Source: Giesbergeria sp.
GTDB lineage: Bacteria > Pseudomonadota > Gammaproteobacteria > Burkholderiales > Burkholderiaceae_C
NCBI GenBank assembly: GCA_017985015.1
Contig: JAGNYI010000025.1
Coordinates: 1-44,208, forward strand
Length of the DNA: 44,208 nt
Direction: 5' to 3'
Position numbers and translations under genes: made by a program. The notes beneath the pieces were generated by a model. The model was not told the origin of the DNA and did no database searches. It was given only the letters and a program-made list of their open reading frames with translations. Shown here piece by piece: positions 1 to 9,272 of this stretch; positions within the stretch are counted from its first letter, which is position 1, and each line of letters begins with the position of its first letter.

Positions 1-1016
1 AAAATGGCCTGGCCCAGCTCGGTGAAATGCGTGGTGGGTGCGAGCGACATCACCGCTTGCACCCACTCGGGCATGCTCTCGCGCGGCGTCATGCCGCCCG
101 AGAGCATTTGCAGCGGCAGCATCACCAACATGACCAGCAGGCCAAACTGCGGCATGTTGCGTGCCAGCGTCGCCATGAAGATGCCCAGCGACGTGGTGGC
201 AAACAGGTGCAGCACCACGCCCACAAAGAACAGCCACAGCGAGCCTTCCACCGGCACCCGCAGCAGCCCCAGCACGACGCCATGCAGGGAGAGGAACGTC
301 GCCACCACGACCACCAGCCCCATGGCCCACACCTTGGCCAGCATGATTTCGGTGGGCGTCACCGGCATGACCAAGAGGTGCTCGATGGTGCCATGCTCGC
401 GCTCGCGAATCAGCGCCGCGCCGGTCAGAATGATCGAAAGCATGGTGACCTGCGAGACCAGCTCCATCAGGGAGCCAAACCACACATTCGAGAGCGTAGG
501 GTTGAAGCGCATGCGCGTCACCAGCTCTACCGGGGGAGCCTGCGTGCCCCGGTTGCGCTGCACGAACTCAGCCACCTCGCCCGCCACGATCTGCTGGGCC
601 AGGCCGCTGCCTGCAAACGCCTGGCTCATGCGCGTGGCATCCACATTGAGCTGCACAGTGGGCGAGCGCCCGGCCAGCACATCGCGCTGCAGGTTGGGCG
701 GAATAACCAGCACCAGCGTGTAATGGCCTGCGTCCAGCGCCGGATCGACCTGGGCATTGGTGATGCGCACCGGCGCATTGAACGCAGGCGGGTAAAACGC
801 ACTGAAAATACGCGCCGACAGGGCCGAATCGTCCTCGTCCACGATGGCCATCGGCGTGTGGTGCAGCGTTTCGGGCATGGCCGTTCCCGCGGTGTAGATC
901 GCCACGGTGAAGGTGTAGACAATCAGGACCAACATCATCGGGTCGCGCCACAGGCTCCACAGCTCCTTGACGCCCAGCAGGCGGATGTTGGTCAGGTGGT
1001 GCAGCAGGCGGCGCAT
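1..1016 (-). CDS. ABC-2 type transporter permease, 3' end outside window (YhhJ-like)
   Basis: This is the inner-membrane permease of an ABC exporter. The frame reads on the minus strand from the ATG at 1016 with no stop before base 1, so about 338 codons are present and the C-terminus is missing. An N-terminal hydrophobic helix (PMMLVLIVYTFTVAIYTAG, about residues 26-44) precedes a large extracytoplasmic region. A helix cluster follows, with the ABC-2 signature area around EREHGTIEHLLVMPVTPTEI. The start lies 2 bases after the stop of the upstream ATPase-permease gene, so the two are translationally close. E. coli has the same order (yhiI, rbbA, yhhJ), and YhhJ is about 375 residues, which fits a short missing tail. 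The substrate cannot be told from sequence; a drug- or toxin-export role is inference. Confidence 0.88.
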   Translation of the reverse strand, partial: MRRLLHHLTNIRLLGVKELWSLWRDPMMLVLIVYTFTVAIYTAGTAMPETLHHTPMAIVDEDDSALSARIFSAFYPPAFNAPVRITNAQVDPALDAGHYTLVLVIPPNLQRDVLAGRSPTVQLNVDATRMSQAFAGSGLAQQIVAGEVAEFVQRNRGTQAPPVELVTRMRFNPTLSNVWFGSLMELVSQVTMLSIILTGAALIREREHGTIEHLLVMPVTPTEIMLAKVWAMGLVVVVATFLSLHGVVLGLLRVPVEGSLWLFFVGVVLHLFATTSLGIFMATLARNMPQFGLLVMLVMLPLQMLSGGMTPRESMPEWVQAVMSLAPTTHFTELGQAI

Positions 1017-1018
1017 GC

Positions 1019-3760
1019 TCACTTTTCCTGCTTGCGCAGCAGCAGCACCGCCACGCCCAAAATCACCACCGGCGCAACGGCCAGCGGCCAGAACGAGGCG
1101 GCCAGGTCGTGAAACCCCAGCGCCTTGTTGAACACCCCCCGGCTGATGGTGAACATGTGGCTGGCCGGATAAATCTCGCCGATCCAGCGCCCCGCACCCT
1201 CCAGCGACGACACCGGGTTGATCAGGCCGCCAAACTCGATGGCAGGCAGCATGGTGCCGATCATGGTGAAGAACATGGCCGCCAACTGGCTGCGCACCAG
1301 GGCAGACGCCAGCAGGCCCAGCCCGGTGGCGCTGATGGCAAACAGCAGCGTCGCCAGTGTGAGCGTGGCCAGGCTGCCGGTGACAGGCACGCCAAACACG
1401 GTCACGGCCAGCAGCAGCATCATGGCGAAATTGAGCATGGACAGCGCGAGATAGGGCAACTGCTTGCCCAGCAGAAACTCGGTGCGCGTGGTCGGTGTGA
1501 CGTAGAGATTGATGATCGAGCCCAGCTCCTTCTCGCGCACCACGGCCAGCGCGGTCAACATGGCCGGCAGCATGAGCAGCAGGATGGGGATGACCGCTGG
1601 CACCATGGCCGGCAGGCTCTTGACGTCGGGGTTGTAACGAAACCGAGTTTCCACGTTCACGTTGCCCACGGGCGCTGCGCCGGTGCGCGCTGCAATCGTC
1701 TGCACCAGCCAGTACTGGTGCATGCCCTGCACATAGCCGGCCACGGTTTCCGCGCGCTGCGGCATGGCACCATCGATCCAGGCGGCGATCTCGGCCTGCT
1801 CGCCGCGCTCCGCATGGCGGGCAAAGCCGCTGGGGATTTCCAGCGCCAGCGAAATTTTGCCGCTGCGCAGGCGCTGGTCCATGTCGGCATCGTCCCGCAA
1901 AGGCGGCTGCTCGCTGAAGTAGCGCGAGCCCGCAAGCTGCAGCGCATAGTCGCGGCTCAGCGCGGTCTGGTCGCGGTCGAGTACGGCAAAGCGCAGGTCT
2001 TCGACATCCATGCTGATGCCGTAGCCCATCACAAACATCAGCAGCAACGAGCCCAGCAGCGCCAGCGCGCCGCGCACCGGGTCGCGCTGCAACTCCAGCG
2101 ACTCGCGCCAGGCATAGCTGTAGAGGCGCCGCAGGCTGCGCCGCCAGGCGGGCTCGCGGGGTGTCGCTGCGGTGGTGGCGAGTGGGTCCTGCGCGGGTTC
2201 GGGCGCATCCGCCGCGCCGCCACCTGCCTGCACCAGGCAATCGATGAATGCCTGCTCCAGCGTCTGCGCTCCGTGCGCCGCCACAATGGCCTGCGGCGTA
2301 TCGCTGGCAAGCACCCGGCCCGCGTGCATGAGCGAAATACGGTCGCAGCGCGCCGCCTCGTTCATGAAATGGGTCGAGATGAAGATGGTCACCCCGTCGC
2401 GGCGTGAGAGTTCGATCATGAGGCGCCAGAAGTTGTCGCGCGCGATCGGGTCGACGCCCGAGGTCGGCTCGTCGAGGATCAGCAGCTCGGGCTTGTGCAC
2501 CATGGCGACGGCGAGCGAGAGGCGCTGGCGGTGGCCGAGCGGCAGTTTCTCGGGCAACAGATCCAGAGAGTCCTGCAGGCCAAAGCGCTGCGCCATCTCG
2601 GCGGCGCGGCCCGCGACTTGCGCTTCGGGCACATGGAACAGGCGCGCGTGCAGCAGCAGGTTCTGCTCCACCGTCAGTTCGCCATAGAGAGAGAAGCCCT
2701 GCGACATGTAGCCCACGCGCTGGCGTGTGGCGATGTCCTTGGGGTCCACCGCATGGCCGAACAGCAGCGCACTGCCCTCGCTGGCGGGCAGCAGGCCCGT
2801 GAGCATCTTCATGGTGGTGGTCTTGCCGCAGCCGTTCGACCCCAAGAAACCAAAAATCTCGCCCCGGCGGATGCGCAGGCTGACTGTATCGACTGCGGTG
2901 AAATCGCCAAACCGCATGGTCAGGCCCTGCGCCTCGATGGCGACTTCCTGCGCCTGGGCGTCGCTCAGGGGCGGAATGTCGACCGCGCGGTGCCCGCGCC
3001 GCCGCTCCTCGGGCAGCAGGCCGATGAAGGCGGCTTCCAGATCGACGGCACCCGTGCGCTCCAGCAGGCCGCAGGGCGTGCCTTGCGCCAGGATGCGGCC
3101 CTCGTCCATGGCGACGAGCCAGTCAAAGCGCTGCGCCTCGTCCATGTAGGCGGTGGCCACCACCACGCTCATGCCGGGGCGCTGCTGGCGGATGCCCTCG
3201 ATCAGGTCCCAGAACTGCGCGCGGGCCAGCGGATCGACGCCGGTGGTGGGCTCATCGAGAATCAGCAGGTCGGGGTCGTGGATCAGCGCGCAGCACAGGC
3301 CGAGCTTTTGCTTCATGCCGCCCGAGAGCTTGCCTACAGGGCGCGCCAGAAATGGCTGCAAGCCGGTGGCGCGGGTGAGCTGGTCGATGCGCCGGCGACG
3401 CTCCCGCGCGCCATGGCCGAACAGGCGCGCAAAGAACTGCAGGTTCTCTTCTACCGAGAGCGTGGGGTACAGGTTTTTGCCCAGGCCCTGGGGCATATAG
3501 GCAATGCGCGGGCAAACGCGGCGCCGGTGGCCGGCACGCGCCATATCGCCCCCCAGCACCTGCACCCGCCCCTGCTGCACCACGCGCGCCCCCGCCATCA
3601 GCGCCAGCAGGCTGGACTTGCCCACCCCGTCGGGGCCGATCACGCCCACCATGCAACCTGCCGGCACGTCAAGGTCGATATCGGCCAGGGCCTGTACCTG
3701 CCGGTAACGCAGCCCCACACCCGCCAACCGCGCCACGGGCGCCAAGCCCGCATCGCTCAC
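1019..3760 (-). CDS. RbbA-like fusion of two ABC ATPase domains and an ABC-2 permease
   Basis: One polypeptide carries two nucleotide-binding domains and a C-terminal permease. I place the start at the GTG at 3760, whose GTGA overlaps the stop of the HlyD gene by 4 bases; this gives 913 residues, close to E. coli RbbA (911). An ATG at 3793 would add 11 residues and a 37-base overlap. In the 913-residue numbering, domain 1 has Walker [10 protein letters not shown] (42-50), signature LSGGM (145-149) and Walker B LLILDEP (165-171). Domain 2 has GSNGCGKTT (307-315), the off-consensus signature LPLGH (406-410) and LLILDEP (426-432). The ABC-2 domain begins near residue 555 with several C-terminal helices. 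The odd second signature looks typical of this family (recall). The gene sits between a membrane-fusion gene and a second permease, which favours an export role over the ribosome-associated role described for RbbA. Confidence 0.88.
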   Translation of the reverse strand: MSDAGLAPVARLAGVGLRYRQVQALADIDLDVPAGCMVGVIGPDGVGKSSLLALMAGARVVQQGRVQVLGGDMARAGHRRRVCPRIAYMPQGLGKNLYPTLSVEENLQFFARLFGHGARERRRRIDQLTRATGLQPFLARPVGKLSGGMKQKLGLCCALIHDPDLLILDEPTTGVDPLARAQFWDLIEGIRQQRPGMSVVVATAYMDEAQRFDWLVAMDEGRILAQGTPCGLLERTGAVDLEAAFIGLLPEERRRGHRAVDIPPLSDAQAQEVAIEAQGLTMRFGDFTAVDTVSLRIRRGEIFGFLGSNGCGKTTTMKMLTGLLPASEGSALLFGHAVDPKDIATRQRVGYMSQGFSLYGELTVEQNLLLHARLFHVPEAQVAGRAAEMAQRFGLQDSLDLLPEKLPLGHRQRLSLAVAMVHKPELLILDEPTSGVDPIARDNFWRLMIELSRRDGVTIFISTHFMNEAARCDRISLMHAGRVLASDTPQAIVAAHGAQTLEQAFIDCLVQAGGGAADAPEPAQDPLATTAATPREPAWRRSLRRLYSYAWRESLELQRDPVRGALALLGSLLLMFVMGYGISMDVEDLRFAVLDRDQTALSRDYALQLAGSRYFSEQPPLRDDADMDQRLRSGKISLALEIPSGFARHAERGEQAEIAAWIDGAMPQRAETVAGYVQGMHQYWLVQTIAARTGAAPVGNVNVETRFRYNPDVKSLPAMVPAVIPILLLMLPAMLTALAVVREKELGSIINLYVTPTTRTEFLLGKQLPYLALSMLNFAMMLLLAVTVFGVPVTGSLATLTLATLLFAISATGLGLLASALVRSQLAAMFFTMIGTMLPAIEFGGLINPVSSLEGAGRWIGEIYPASHMFTISRGVFNKALGFHDLAASFWPLAVAPVVILGVAVLLLRKQEK

Positions 3761-4839
3761 GGCTGCCCTTTGATGGCCAGGTGCTCGGGCCACGCGGCCT
3801 GCGGGTCGGTGCGGATCCAGGCCATGCCGGGCAGCCCGGTCTTGACCTGCTCGATGTGGCGCAGCAGCAGTTCGCGGTCGATCTGCGCACGCACGCGGAA
3901 CATGAGTTTTTGCCGCTCGCTGGCGGTTTCCACGGTCTTGGGGGTGAACTGGGCCGTGCTGGCCACAAAGGACACGCGCGCCGGAATCACGAACTGCGGC
4001 GCGGCATCGAGCACGATGCGCACCTCGCTGCCCAATGCCACCCGGCCTGCGACCGTCTCCGGCAGGAAGAAGGTCATGTACACATCCGACAGGTCGACAA
4101 GGCTCAGCACCCTGGCGCCCCCAGCCACGATTTCACCGGGGTGTGCAATGAGAAACTGCACGCGGCCATCGCGCGGGGCCTTGAGCTCGCTCTCCGCCAG
4201 ATCCACATCAATGCGCTGCAGCGTCGCCTCCATGGCCTGCACATTGGACTGGGCGGCTGGAACCTGGGTGCGGGCCGCGTCCACCCCGGCCTGGGCCGCG
4301 CGGGCCTGGGCCTGGGCGGCGCTCAGGGCGGCCTGCAGATTGCGCACCTTCCCCCGGTCGTCGTCGAGCGCCTGGTCGGACAGAAAGCCGTCGCGGGCGA
4401 GTTGCTCGGTACGCGGCAGGCGGCGCTGGGCCATCTGCAGATCGGTTTCGCGCTGCACCACCTGCGCCAGCACCGCCTGGTGGTTGCCAAGCGCCTGCGC
4501 CACCTGCACCTGGCTGGTGGCCACCGCCTGGCGCGCCTGCTGCAGCCGGGCCAGCGCCTCATCGCGCTGCGCCTGCAAGCCGTCAAGCTGCAAGCGGGCC
4601 AGCACCTGCCCCGCTTTGACGAAATCGCCTTCGGACACCAGCAGTTCGCGCAAGCGGCCAGGCTGTTTGCTGGCCACGGCAATTTCCGTCGCCTCGATAC
4701 GGCCATTGCCGCCCACCAGGCCGGCGTGCGGGTCGGTGGCCCGCCAAGGCACCCAGCCCAGCAGCAGCGCCGCGCCCACCAGCAGCAGCAGGGCGCCGGC
4801 CGCAAGAACGGGTTTGCTAGCGATCTTCATGGCGCCCAT
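3757..4839 (-). CDS. HlyD-family membrane fusion (adaptor) protein
   Basis: This is the periplasmic adaptor that links an inner-membrane exporter to an outer-membrane channel. The start at 4839 is chosen because AGGAG lies 5-6 bases before that ATG. In-frame ATGs at 4872 (no ribosome site) and 4830 are alternatives. The 360-residue product has one N-terminal membrane anchor ([21 protein letters not shown]), then a biotinyl-lipoyl-like half ([20 protein letters not shown], then [10 protein letters not shown]). A long Gln/Ala-rich coiled-coil hairpin spans roughly residues 85-200, followed by the second lipoyl half ([21 protein letters not shown]) and a beta-barrel segment. It is first in a three-gene unit, and its stop overlaps the GTG of the ATPase-permease gene by 4 bases. 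E. coli YhiI (about 355 residues) is the nearest named relative I know. Confidence 0.9.
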   Translation of the reverse strand: MGAMKIASKPVLAAGALLLLVGAALLLGWVPWRATDPHAGLVGGNGRIEATEIAVASKQPGRLRELLVSEGDFVKAGQVLARLQLDGLQAQRDEALARLQQARQAVATSQVQVAQALGNHQAVLAQVVQRETDLQMAQRRLPRTEQLARDGFLSDQALDDDRGKVRNLQAALSAAQAQARAAQAGVDAARTQVPAAQSNVQAMEATLQRIDVDLAESELKAPRDGRVQFLIAHPGEIVAGGARVLSLVDLSDVYMTFFLPETVAGRVALGSEVRIVLDAAPQFVIPARVSFVASTAQFTPKTVETASERQKLMFRVRAQIDRELLLRHIEQVKTGLPGMAWIRTDPQAAWPEHLAIKGQP

Positions 4840-4930
4840 TGTCTCCTGGCGACCCTGCCGCGCAGGCGCCATGAAGCGCCTGTTTGCCGGCGATCAAGAA
4901 AAACCACCCGGACGCAGCCGGGTGATCCTA

Positions 4931-4978
4931 TATTGATAGCTTAAGACGATTACTGGATAAGCGCTAGAGGCCAATTTT
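4931..4978 (+). repeat. Dispersed hairpin repeat, copy A (ahpF-HlyD gap)
   Basis: This is one of five copies of a short repeat in the window. The conserved blocks are ATAGCT at 4936-4941 and AAGCGCT at 4959-4965, exactly 17 bases apart, followed by agaGGCCAATTTT. CGATTA (4947-4952) can pair imperfectly with TAAGCG, giving a small hairpin over the centre. It lies just downstream of the ahpF stop and upstream of the HlyD gene. Confidence 0.75.
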
Positions 4979-4987
4979 AATAGAAAT

Positions 4988-6568
4988 TCAGGCCGGCACC
5001 GGCGTGCGGATCAGGTAGTCGAACGCGGCCAGCGCCGCCTTCGCGCCGTCGCCCGCCGCGGTGATGATCTGCTTGTACGGCGCTGTCGTGCAGTCGCCGG
5101 CGGCCAACACGCCGGGTACGTCGGTGCGGCCGTGGTTGTCCACTTCGATCTCGCCAAAGCGCGACAGCGCCACCGTGCCCTTGAGCCACTCGGTGCTCGG
5201 CAGCAGGCCAATCTGCACGAAGATACCTTCGAGCGCGATCTGCTTCACCGCGTCGTTCGTGCGGTCCTTGTAGGTGATGCCGGTGACCTTGTGGCCGTCG
5301 CCGTTGACCTCGGTGGTCTGGGCGTTGAGGATGACTTCGACGTTGGGCATGCTCTTGAGCTTGCGCTGCAGCACCGCATCGGCCTTGAGTTCGGGGGCAA
5401 ATTCCAGCACCGTGACGTGCGCCACCACGCCGGCCAGGTCGATGGCAGCCTCGATGCCCGAGTTGCCGCCGCCAATCACGGCGACGTGCTTGCCCTTGAA
5501 CAGCGGGCCGTCGCAGTGGGGGCAGTTGGTCACGCCCTTGGTGCGGTACTGCTCCTCGCCCGGCACGTTCATGTTGCGCCAGCGCGCGCCGGTCGAGACG
5601 ATGACGGTGCGGCTCTTGAGGCGGGCGCCGTTTTCCAGTTGCACCTCGATGAGCCCGCCTTCCTCGGTGGCGGGCACCAGTGCCTTGGCGCGCTGCAGGT
5701 TCATGATGTCCACCTCATAGTCGCGCACATGGCGCTCCATGGCGGCGGCGAACTGCGGGCCTTCCGTGTGCTGGACCGAAATAAAGTTCTCGATGCCGAC
5801 GGTGTCGAGCACCTGGCCGCCAAAGCGCTCGGCCACCACGCCGGTGCGGATGCCCTTGCGTGCGGCGTACACGGCAGCCGCCGCGCCGGCCGGGCCGCCG
5901 CCGACGATGAGCACATCGAACGCTTCTTTGGCATTGAGTTTGGCGGCGTCGCGTGCGCCGCTGCCGGTGTCGAGCTTGGCGATGATCTCGGCCAGTTCCA
6001 TGCGGCCCTGGCCAAAGCGCTCGCCGTTGAGGAACACGGTGGGCACGCCCATGATGCCGCGCGACTCGATCTCGCTCTGGAACACCCCGCCGTCAATCGC
6101 GGTGTGCGTGATGCGTGGGTTGAGCACGCTCATGAGGTTGAGCGCCTGCACCACGTCCGGGCAGTTGTGGCACGAGAGAGAGTAGTAGGTTTCGAAATGG
6201 AAATCGCCGTCCAGCCCGCGCACTTGCTCCAGCAGGTCAGCCGCTTCCTTGGAAGGGTGGCCGCCCACCTGCAGCAGCGCCAGCACCAGCGAGGTGAACT
6301 CGTGGCCCAGCGGCACGCCGGCAAAGCGCACGCCGCTGCGCACGCCGCTGTTCTCGCCAGGGTTGGTGATCAGGAAGGAGGGCTTGCGCACATCGAGGTC
6401 GTTGTTCTCGACGACGGTGATCTTGTCGGACTGGGCGCGGATGTCTTGCAGCAGTTCGCGCAGCTCGTTCGACGTAGCGCTGTCGTCCAGCGTGGCGACC
6501 AGTTCCACCGGGCGCTGCAGGCGCTCCAAGTAGGCTTTCAACTGGGTCTTGAGGGTGTCGTCGAGCAT
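4988..6568 (-). CDS. ahpF: Alkyl hydroperoxide reductase subunit F
   Basis: This cytosolic flavoprotein disulfide reductase passes electrons from NADH to the peroxiredoxin AhpC. The 526-residue length matches E. coli AhpF (521). The N-terminal tandem thioredoxin-fold region carries the redox pair CHNC (133-136). The FAD motif [10 protein letters not shown] starts near residue 223, the active-site pair CPHC is at 349-352, and the pyridine-nucleotide motif [10 protein letters not shown] follows near 366. A C-terminal FAD-binding segment holds VLAAGDCTT. All catalytic cysteines expected for the family are present. The gene follows ahpC on the same strand after a 99-base gap that contains a strong terminator-like hairpin, so it is probably expressed at a lower level than ahpC. 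The repeat copy at 4931-4978 lies just after its stop codon. Confidence 0.97.
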   Translation of the reverse strand: MLDDTLKTQLKAYLERLQRPVELVATLDDSATSNELRELLQDIRAQSDKITVVENNDLDVRKPSFLITNPGENSGVRSGVRFAGVPLGHEFTSLVLALLQVGGHPSKEAADLLEQVRGLDGDFHFETYYSLSCHNCPDVVQALNLMSVLNPRITHTAIDGGVFQSEIESRGIMGVPTVFLNGERFGQGRMELAEIIAKLDTGSGARDAAKLNAKEAFDVLIVGGGPAGAAAAVYAARKGIRTGVVAERFGGQVLDTVGIENFISVQHTEGPQFAAAMERHVRDYEVDIMNLQRAKALVPATEEGGLIEVQLENGARLKSRTVIVSTGARWRNMNVPGEEQYRTKGVTNCPHCDGPLFKGKHVAVIGGGNSGIEAAIDLAGVVAHVTVLEFAPELKADAVLQRKLKSMPNVEVILNAQTTEVNGDGHKVTGITYKDRTNDAVKQIALEGIFVQIGLLPSTEWLKGTVALSRFGEIEVDNHGRTDVPGVLAAGDCTTAPYKQIITAAGDGAKAALAAFDYLIRTPVPA

Positions 6569-6601
6569 GGCAGAACTCCTGAATTTTGAATTATTGGGCG
6601 T

Positions 6602-6630
6602 AAAAAAGCCCGGGCGCCAGGCACCCGGGC
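6602..6630 (-). terminator. Intrinsic terminator / attenuator between ahpC and ahpF
   Basis: Read on the minus strand, an 11-base stem (GCCCGGGTGCC with GGCGCCCGGGC, one G-U pair, very short loop) is followed by six T residues. It lies 38 bases after the ahpC stop and 34 bases before the ahpF start. This is a classic Rho-independent terminator, placed to reduce read-through from ahpC into ahpF. Confidence 0.85.
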
Positions 6631-6667
6631 GTCTTGGTGCGCTTAAAGAAGGCGCGTGAGGGGGCGC

Positions 6668-7231
6668 TTAGATCTTGCCGACGAGGTCAAGCGAAGGCGC
6701 AATGGTCTTGTCGCCTTCTTTCCACTTGGCCGGGCAGACTTCACCAGGATGCGCCGCGGTGTACTGGGCGGCCTTGAGCTTGCGCAGCGTTTCCTTCACA
6801 TCGCGGGCAATTTCGTTGGAATGCACTTCCATCGTCTTGATAAAGCCATCGGGGTTGATGATGAAGGTGCCGCGCAGCGCCAGGCCTTCTTCGTCGATAT
6901 GCACGTCAAAGGCACGGGTCAGGTGGTGCGTCGGGTCGCCCACCAGGAAGAACTTGGCCTTGCCGACGGCGGGCGAGGTCTCATGCCAGACCTTGTGCGA
7001 GAAATGCGTGTCGGTGGTGACGATGTACACCTCGGCACCGGCCTTCTGGAATTCAGCGTAGTTGTCGGCCGCGTCTTCGACTTCCGTCGGGCAGTTGAAG
7101 GTGAAAGCGGCGGGCATGAAGATCACCACGGACCACTTGCCTTTGATGCTTTGGTCCGTCACTTCAACGAACTTGCCGTTGTGGAAGGCTTGGTTCTTGA
7201 ACGGCTGGACTTGCGTATTGATGAGGGACAT
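6668..7231 (-). CDS. ahpC: Alkyl hydroperoxide reductase subunit C (peroxiredoxin)
   Basis: This 2-Cys peroxiredoxin reduces H2O2, organic hydroperoxides and peroxynitrite in the cytosol and is recycled by AhpF. I start at the ATG at 7231, preceded by AAGGAAA. The 187-residue product MSLINTQVQPF... has exactly the length of E. coli AhpC; the frame stays open to 7288 but the extra residues are not family-like. The peroxidatic cysteine is C47 in AFTFNCPTE and the resolving cysteine is C166 in HPGEVCPAKW. The family residues around the active site (F-x-C-P-T-E) are intact. The gene is divergent from bacterioferritin across 187 bases that contain an OxyR-like operator and a plausible -10, so peroxide induction is likely (inference). 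Confidence 0.97.
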   Translation of the reverse strand: MSLINTQVQPFKNQAFHNGKFVEVTDQSIKGKWSVVIFMPAAFTFNCPTEVEDAADNYAEFQKAGAEVYIVTTDTHFSHKVWHETSPAVGKAKFFLVGDPTHHLTRAFDVHIDEEGLALRGTFIINPDGFIKTMEVHSNEIARDVKETLRKLKAAQYTAAHPGEVCPAKWKEGDKTIAPSLDLVGKI

Positions 7232-7290
7232 TTCTGCTTTCCTTTCGGGTGATGAACTGAACACAGGGGCAAGTCTAGGCACAATCAAAC

Positions 7291-7340
7291 AATATAACCA
7301 ATCAATTGATTTGATTGCATCGATGCTTTTTGACTATTGA
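7291..7340. promoter_or_regulatory. Candidate OxyR operator and ahpC promoter in the ahpC-bfr divergent region
   Basis: Read on the minus strand from 7337 to 7301, four tetranucleotides occur at the OxyR spacing: ATAG-N7-GCAT-N7-ATCA-N7-TGAT. The consensus is ATAG-N7-CTAT-N7-ATAG-N7-CTAT: the first block is perfect and each of the other three matches at two positions. Four bases beyond it lies TATATT (7296-7291), a reasonable ahpC -10, so a bound regulator would cover the -35 area, as OxyR activators do. A perfect 12-base palindrome, AATCAATTGATT, spans 7300-7311. A weak forward pair TTGATT / TATTGA (7311 / 7335) could serve bfr. Confidence 0.5.
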
Positions 7341-7418
7341 ATACCGTGTTGAGCGCGCGGCATTCGGTGCTGGACGCACAATGGCGGCTTCATTGCCGCA
7401 AACGAGAAGGAGTCCGCT

Positions 7419-7895
7419 ATGCAAGGCGACGCACAGGTCATTGGCTACCTCCAGGCCCAGCTCAAGAACGAACTGACCGCCATCAACCAGTACTTTTTGC
7501 ACTACCGCATGCTCAAGCACTGGGGCTTTGGCAAGCTGGCCAAGAAGGAGTACGAGGAGTCCATGGGCGAGATGAAGCACGCCGACATGCTGATGGACCG
7601 CATTTTCATGCTCGACGGCCTGCCCAACCTGCAAGACCTGGGCAAGCTGATGATTGGCGAGGACGTGCCCGAAATTCTGGCCTGCGATCTGGGCCTGGAG
7701 CGCGGCGCGCAGGCGACGGTCAAGGAAGGCATGGCGCACTGCGAATCGGTGCGCGACTACGTTTCGCGCGATTTGCTGCAAACCATCCTCGACGACACCG
7801 AAGAGCACATCGATTTTCTGGAGACGCAAATCGATCTGGTTTCCAAGGTAGGTTTGCAGAATTACCTGCAATCGCAGATGAGCGAACACGAATAG
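7419..7895 (+). CDS. bfr: Bacterioferritin (haem-containing ferritin)
   Basis: This is the iron-storage and iron-detoxifying subunit of a 24-mer cage, which oxidises Fe(II) at a di-iron ferroxidase centre. The 158-residue length is typical. The four-helix bundle carries the expected ligands: E18 (KNELTAINQYF), Y25, E51 and H54 (GEMKHAD), E94-region acid, and EEH near residues 127-130 (DDTEEHIDF). M52 is the axial haem ligand that separates true Bfr from other ferritins. A good ribosome site (GAAGGAGT) precedes the ATG. The gene is divergent from ahpC and shares its upstream region, which makes sense because storing iron limits Fenton chemistry during peroxide stress. A hairpin terminator follows the stop by 24 bases. 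Confidence 0.96.
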   Translation: MQGDAQVIGYLQAQLKNELTAINQYFLHYRMLKHWGFGKLAKKEYEESMGEMKHADMLMDRIFMLDGLPNLQDLGKLMIGEDVPEILACDLGLERGAQATVKEGMAHCESVRDYVSRDLLQTILDDTEEHIDFLETQIDLVSKVGLQNYLQSQMSEHE

Positions 7896-7919
7896 GCCGC
7901 GGGCACCTGCGCAACCGAA

Positions 7920-7942
7920 GCGGGCCAGGCGCCCGCTTTTTT
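7920..7942 (+). terminator. Intrinsic terminator after bfr
   Basis: GCGGGC (7920-7925) pairs with GCCCGC (7931-7936) around a five-base loop, and six T residues follow. It sits just after the bfr stop in the sense orientation. Confidence 0.88.
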
Positions 7943-8020
7943 GTTGGCGCACAGCACATCCGCTGCCTTTCCAGCGCTTTGCGACAATGCCTGCTCCCTC
8001 GCCTGCCCTCGCACTCCCCC

Positions 8021-8305
8021 ATGCACGAAACACCTCCGCCTGCGCCGCCCGAGCCACCTGCGCCGCCAGCCGCCCAGCGGCACAACCCCTTGCACGGCGT
8101 GACACTTGAAGCCATGGTGCGCGCGCTCTCCGACTATTACGGCTGGCCGGGCCTGGCCGAGCAGATGCCGGTGCGCTGCTTTCAGCACGAGCCCAGCGTG
8201 AACTCCAGCCTGAAGTTTTTGCGCAAAACGCCCTGGGCGCGTGAGAAGGTCGAGAGCCTGTACCTCTTCATGCTGCGCGAGCAGCGCCGCGCGGCGCGCG
8301 AATAA
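8021..8305 (+). CDS. VF530-family DNA-binding protein (DUF2132)
   Basis: This 94-residue protein has a Pro-rich N-terminal tail (residues 5-17) followed by the compact VF530 core: NPLHGVTLEAMVRALSDYYG, W-x-x-L-A-E-Q, RCF, and PSVNSSLKFLRKTPWAREKVE-type segments ending in YLF. The family is named after a Vibrio fischeri structure and is described as DNA-binding, but its cellular role is unknown. The frame stays open upstream to 7337, but that stretch overlaps bfr in another frame, and the ATG at 8021 is the only start that leaves just a short tail before the family core. No clear ribosome site is visible. It converges on the alpha-E gene with only 4 bases between the two stop codons. Confidence 0.85.
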   Translation: MHETPPPAPPEPPAPPAAQRHNPLHGVTLEAMVRALSDYYGWPGLAEQMPVRCFQHEPSVNSSLKFLRKTPWAREKVESLYLFMLREQRRAARE

Positions 8306-8309
8306 ACAA

Positions 8310-9272
8310 TCAGGCGGACACCGGCACCAGAAAATCGCGGCTGATGCCCGCGCCCAGATCGTTCACGCGGTCGAGGAACTGGGTCAGGAAGGCATGCAGG
8401 CCGGTGGCGAGGATTTCGTCGATGCGACCAAACTGCAGTTCGGCGTTCATGCGGCCGGCGCGCCTCTGGGTTTCACCCGAGTGCTCGTTACCCACCACCG
8501 CAAGGTTGCTCACCACTTCGTGCAGGCTTGCGTGCAGCGAGCGCGGCATGTCGCGCCGCAGAATCAGCAGGTCGGCAACGCGCTCGGGCGTGATCACGTC
8601 GCGGTAGACCTTGCGGTACACCTCAAACGCCGAGACGCTGCGCAGGATGGCGCTCCAGTGGTAGAAGTCGTACTCCTGCTCGCCCTCGTCGGCGCTGCCG
8701 TAGAAGTCGCTTTTCACGGCGTGGAACTTCACATCCAGCAGGCGGGCGGTGTTGTCGGCACGCTCCAGAAAGGTGCCCAATCGCAGGAAGTGAAAGGCTT
8801 CGTCCTGCAGCATGGTGCCCAGGGTGACGCCGCGCGAGAGGTGAGAGCGGTATTTCACCCATTCGAAGAACTGGCCGGGATCGCGTTCAAAGGCGCCGCC
8901 TTCGATCTGGCGGTTCAATTCCAGCCAGGTCTGGTTCTGCGTCTCCCAGATTTCGGTGGTGAGCGCGCCGCGCACGGCCCGGGCGTTCTCGCGCGCACCG
9001 CGCAGGCAGGCCACGATGGACGAGGGATTGTTGCCATCGCGCACCATGAACTCCAGCACCCGCGCCGGCACGATGGCGCCATGGCGCGCGGTATAGGCCG
9101 GAATCAGCTCGCTGATCGAAAGCAGCCCGCGCCACAGCGACTCTGCCTTGGCGGCCGACTGCGGCAGCAGCGAGGTTTCGTAGCTGACGTTAAGCATGCG
9201 GGCGGTGTTCTCCGCCCGTTCGGTGTATCTGGACATCCAGAACAGATGATCGGCAGTGCGGCTCAGCATCAT
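8310..9272 (-). CDS. Alpha-E domain protein (DUF403)
   Basis: This 320-residue all-helical protein belongs to the alpha-E family, which travels with circularly permuted ATP-grasp enzymes. Family hallmarks are the N-terminal MLSRTADHLFWMSRYTERAE block, the central RAVRG and WETQNQTW segments, and HFLRLGTFLERADNTARLLDVKF around residues 170-190, with recurring Arg/Glu-rich helices. The ATG at 9272 overlaps the stop of the ATP-grasp gene (ATGA); a second ATG at 9269 is adjacent. The overlap implies co-translation with the ATP-grasp partner. Comparative genomics predicts that the pair makes or modifies a peptide, but the substrate is not established. The transglutaminase-like and Anbu-type protease genes often found nearby are not in this window. 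Confidence 0.9.
   Translation of the reverse strand: MMLSRTADHLFWMSRYTERAENTARMLNVSYETSLLPQSAAKAESLWRGLLSISELIPAYTARHGAIVPARVLEFMVRDGNNPSSIVACLRGARENARAVRGALTTEIWETQNQTWLELNRQIEGGAFERDPGQFFEWVKYRSHLSRGVTLGTMLQDEAFHFLRLGTFLERADNTARLLDVKFHAVKSDFYGSADEGEQEYDFYHWSAILRSVSAFEVYRKVYRDVITPERVADLLILRRDMPRSLHASLHEVVSNLAVVGNEHSGETQRRAGRMNAELQFGRIDEILATGLHAFLTQFLDRVNDLGAGISRDFLVPVSA

Noticed and set aside
2495-4936. Plus-strand open frame of 813 codons opposite the RbbA and HlyD genes
   Set aside because: Composition is that of a shadow frame and no domain is recognisable, while the minus strand encodes clear ABC and HlyD motifs.
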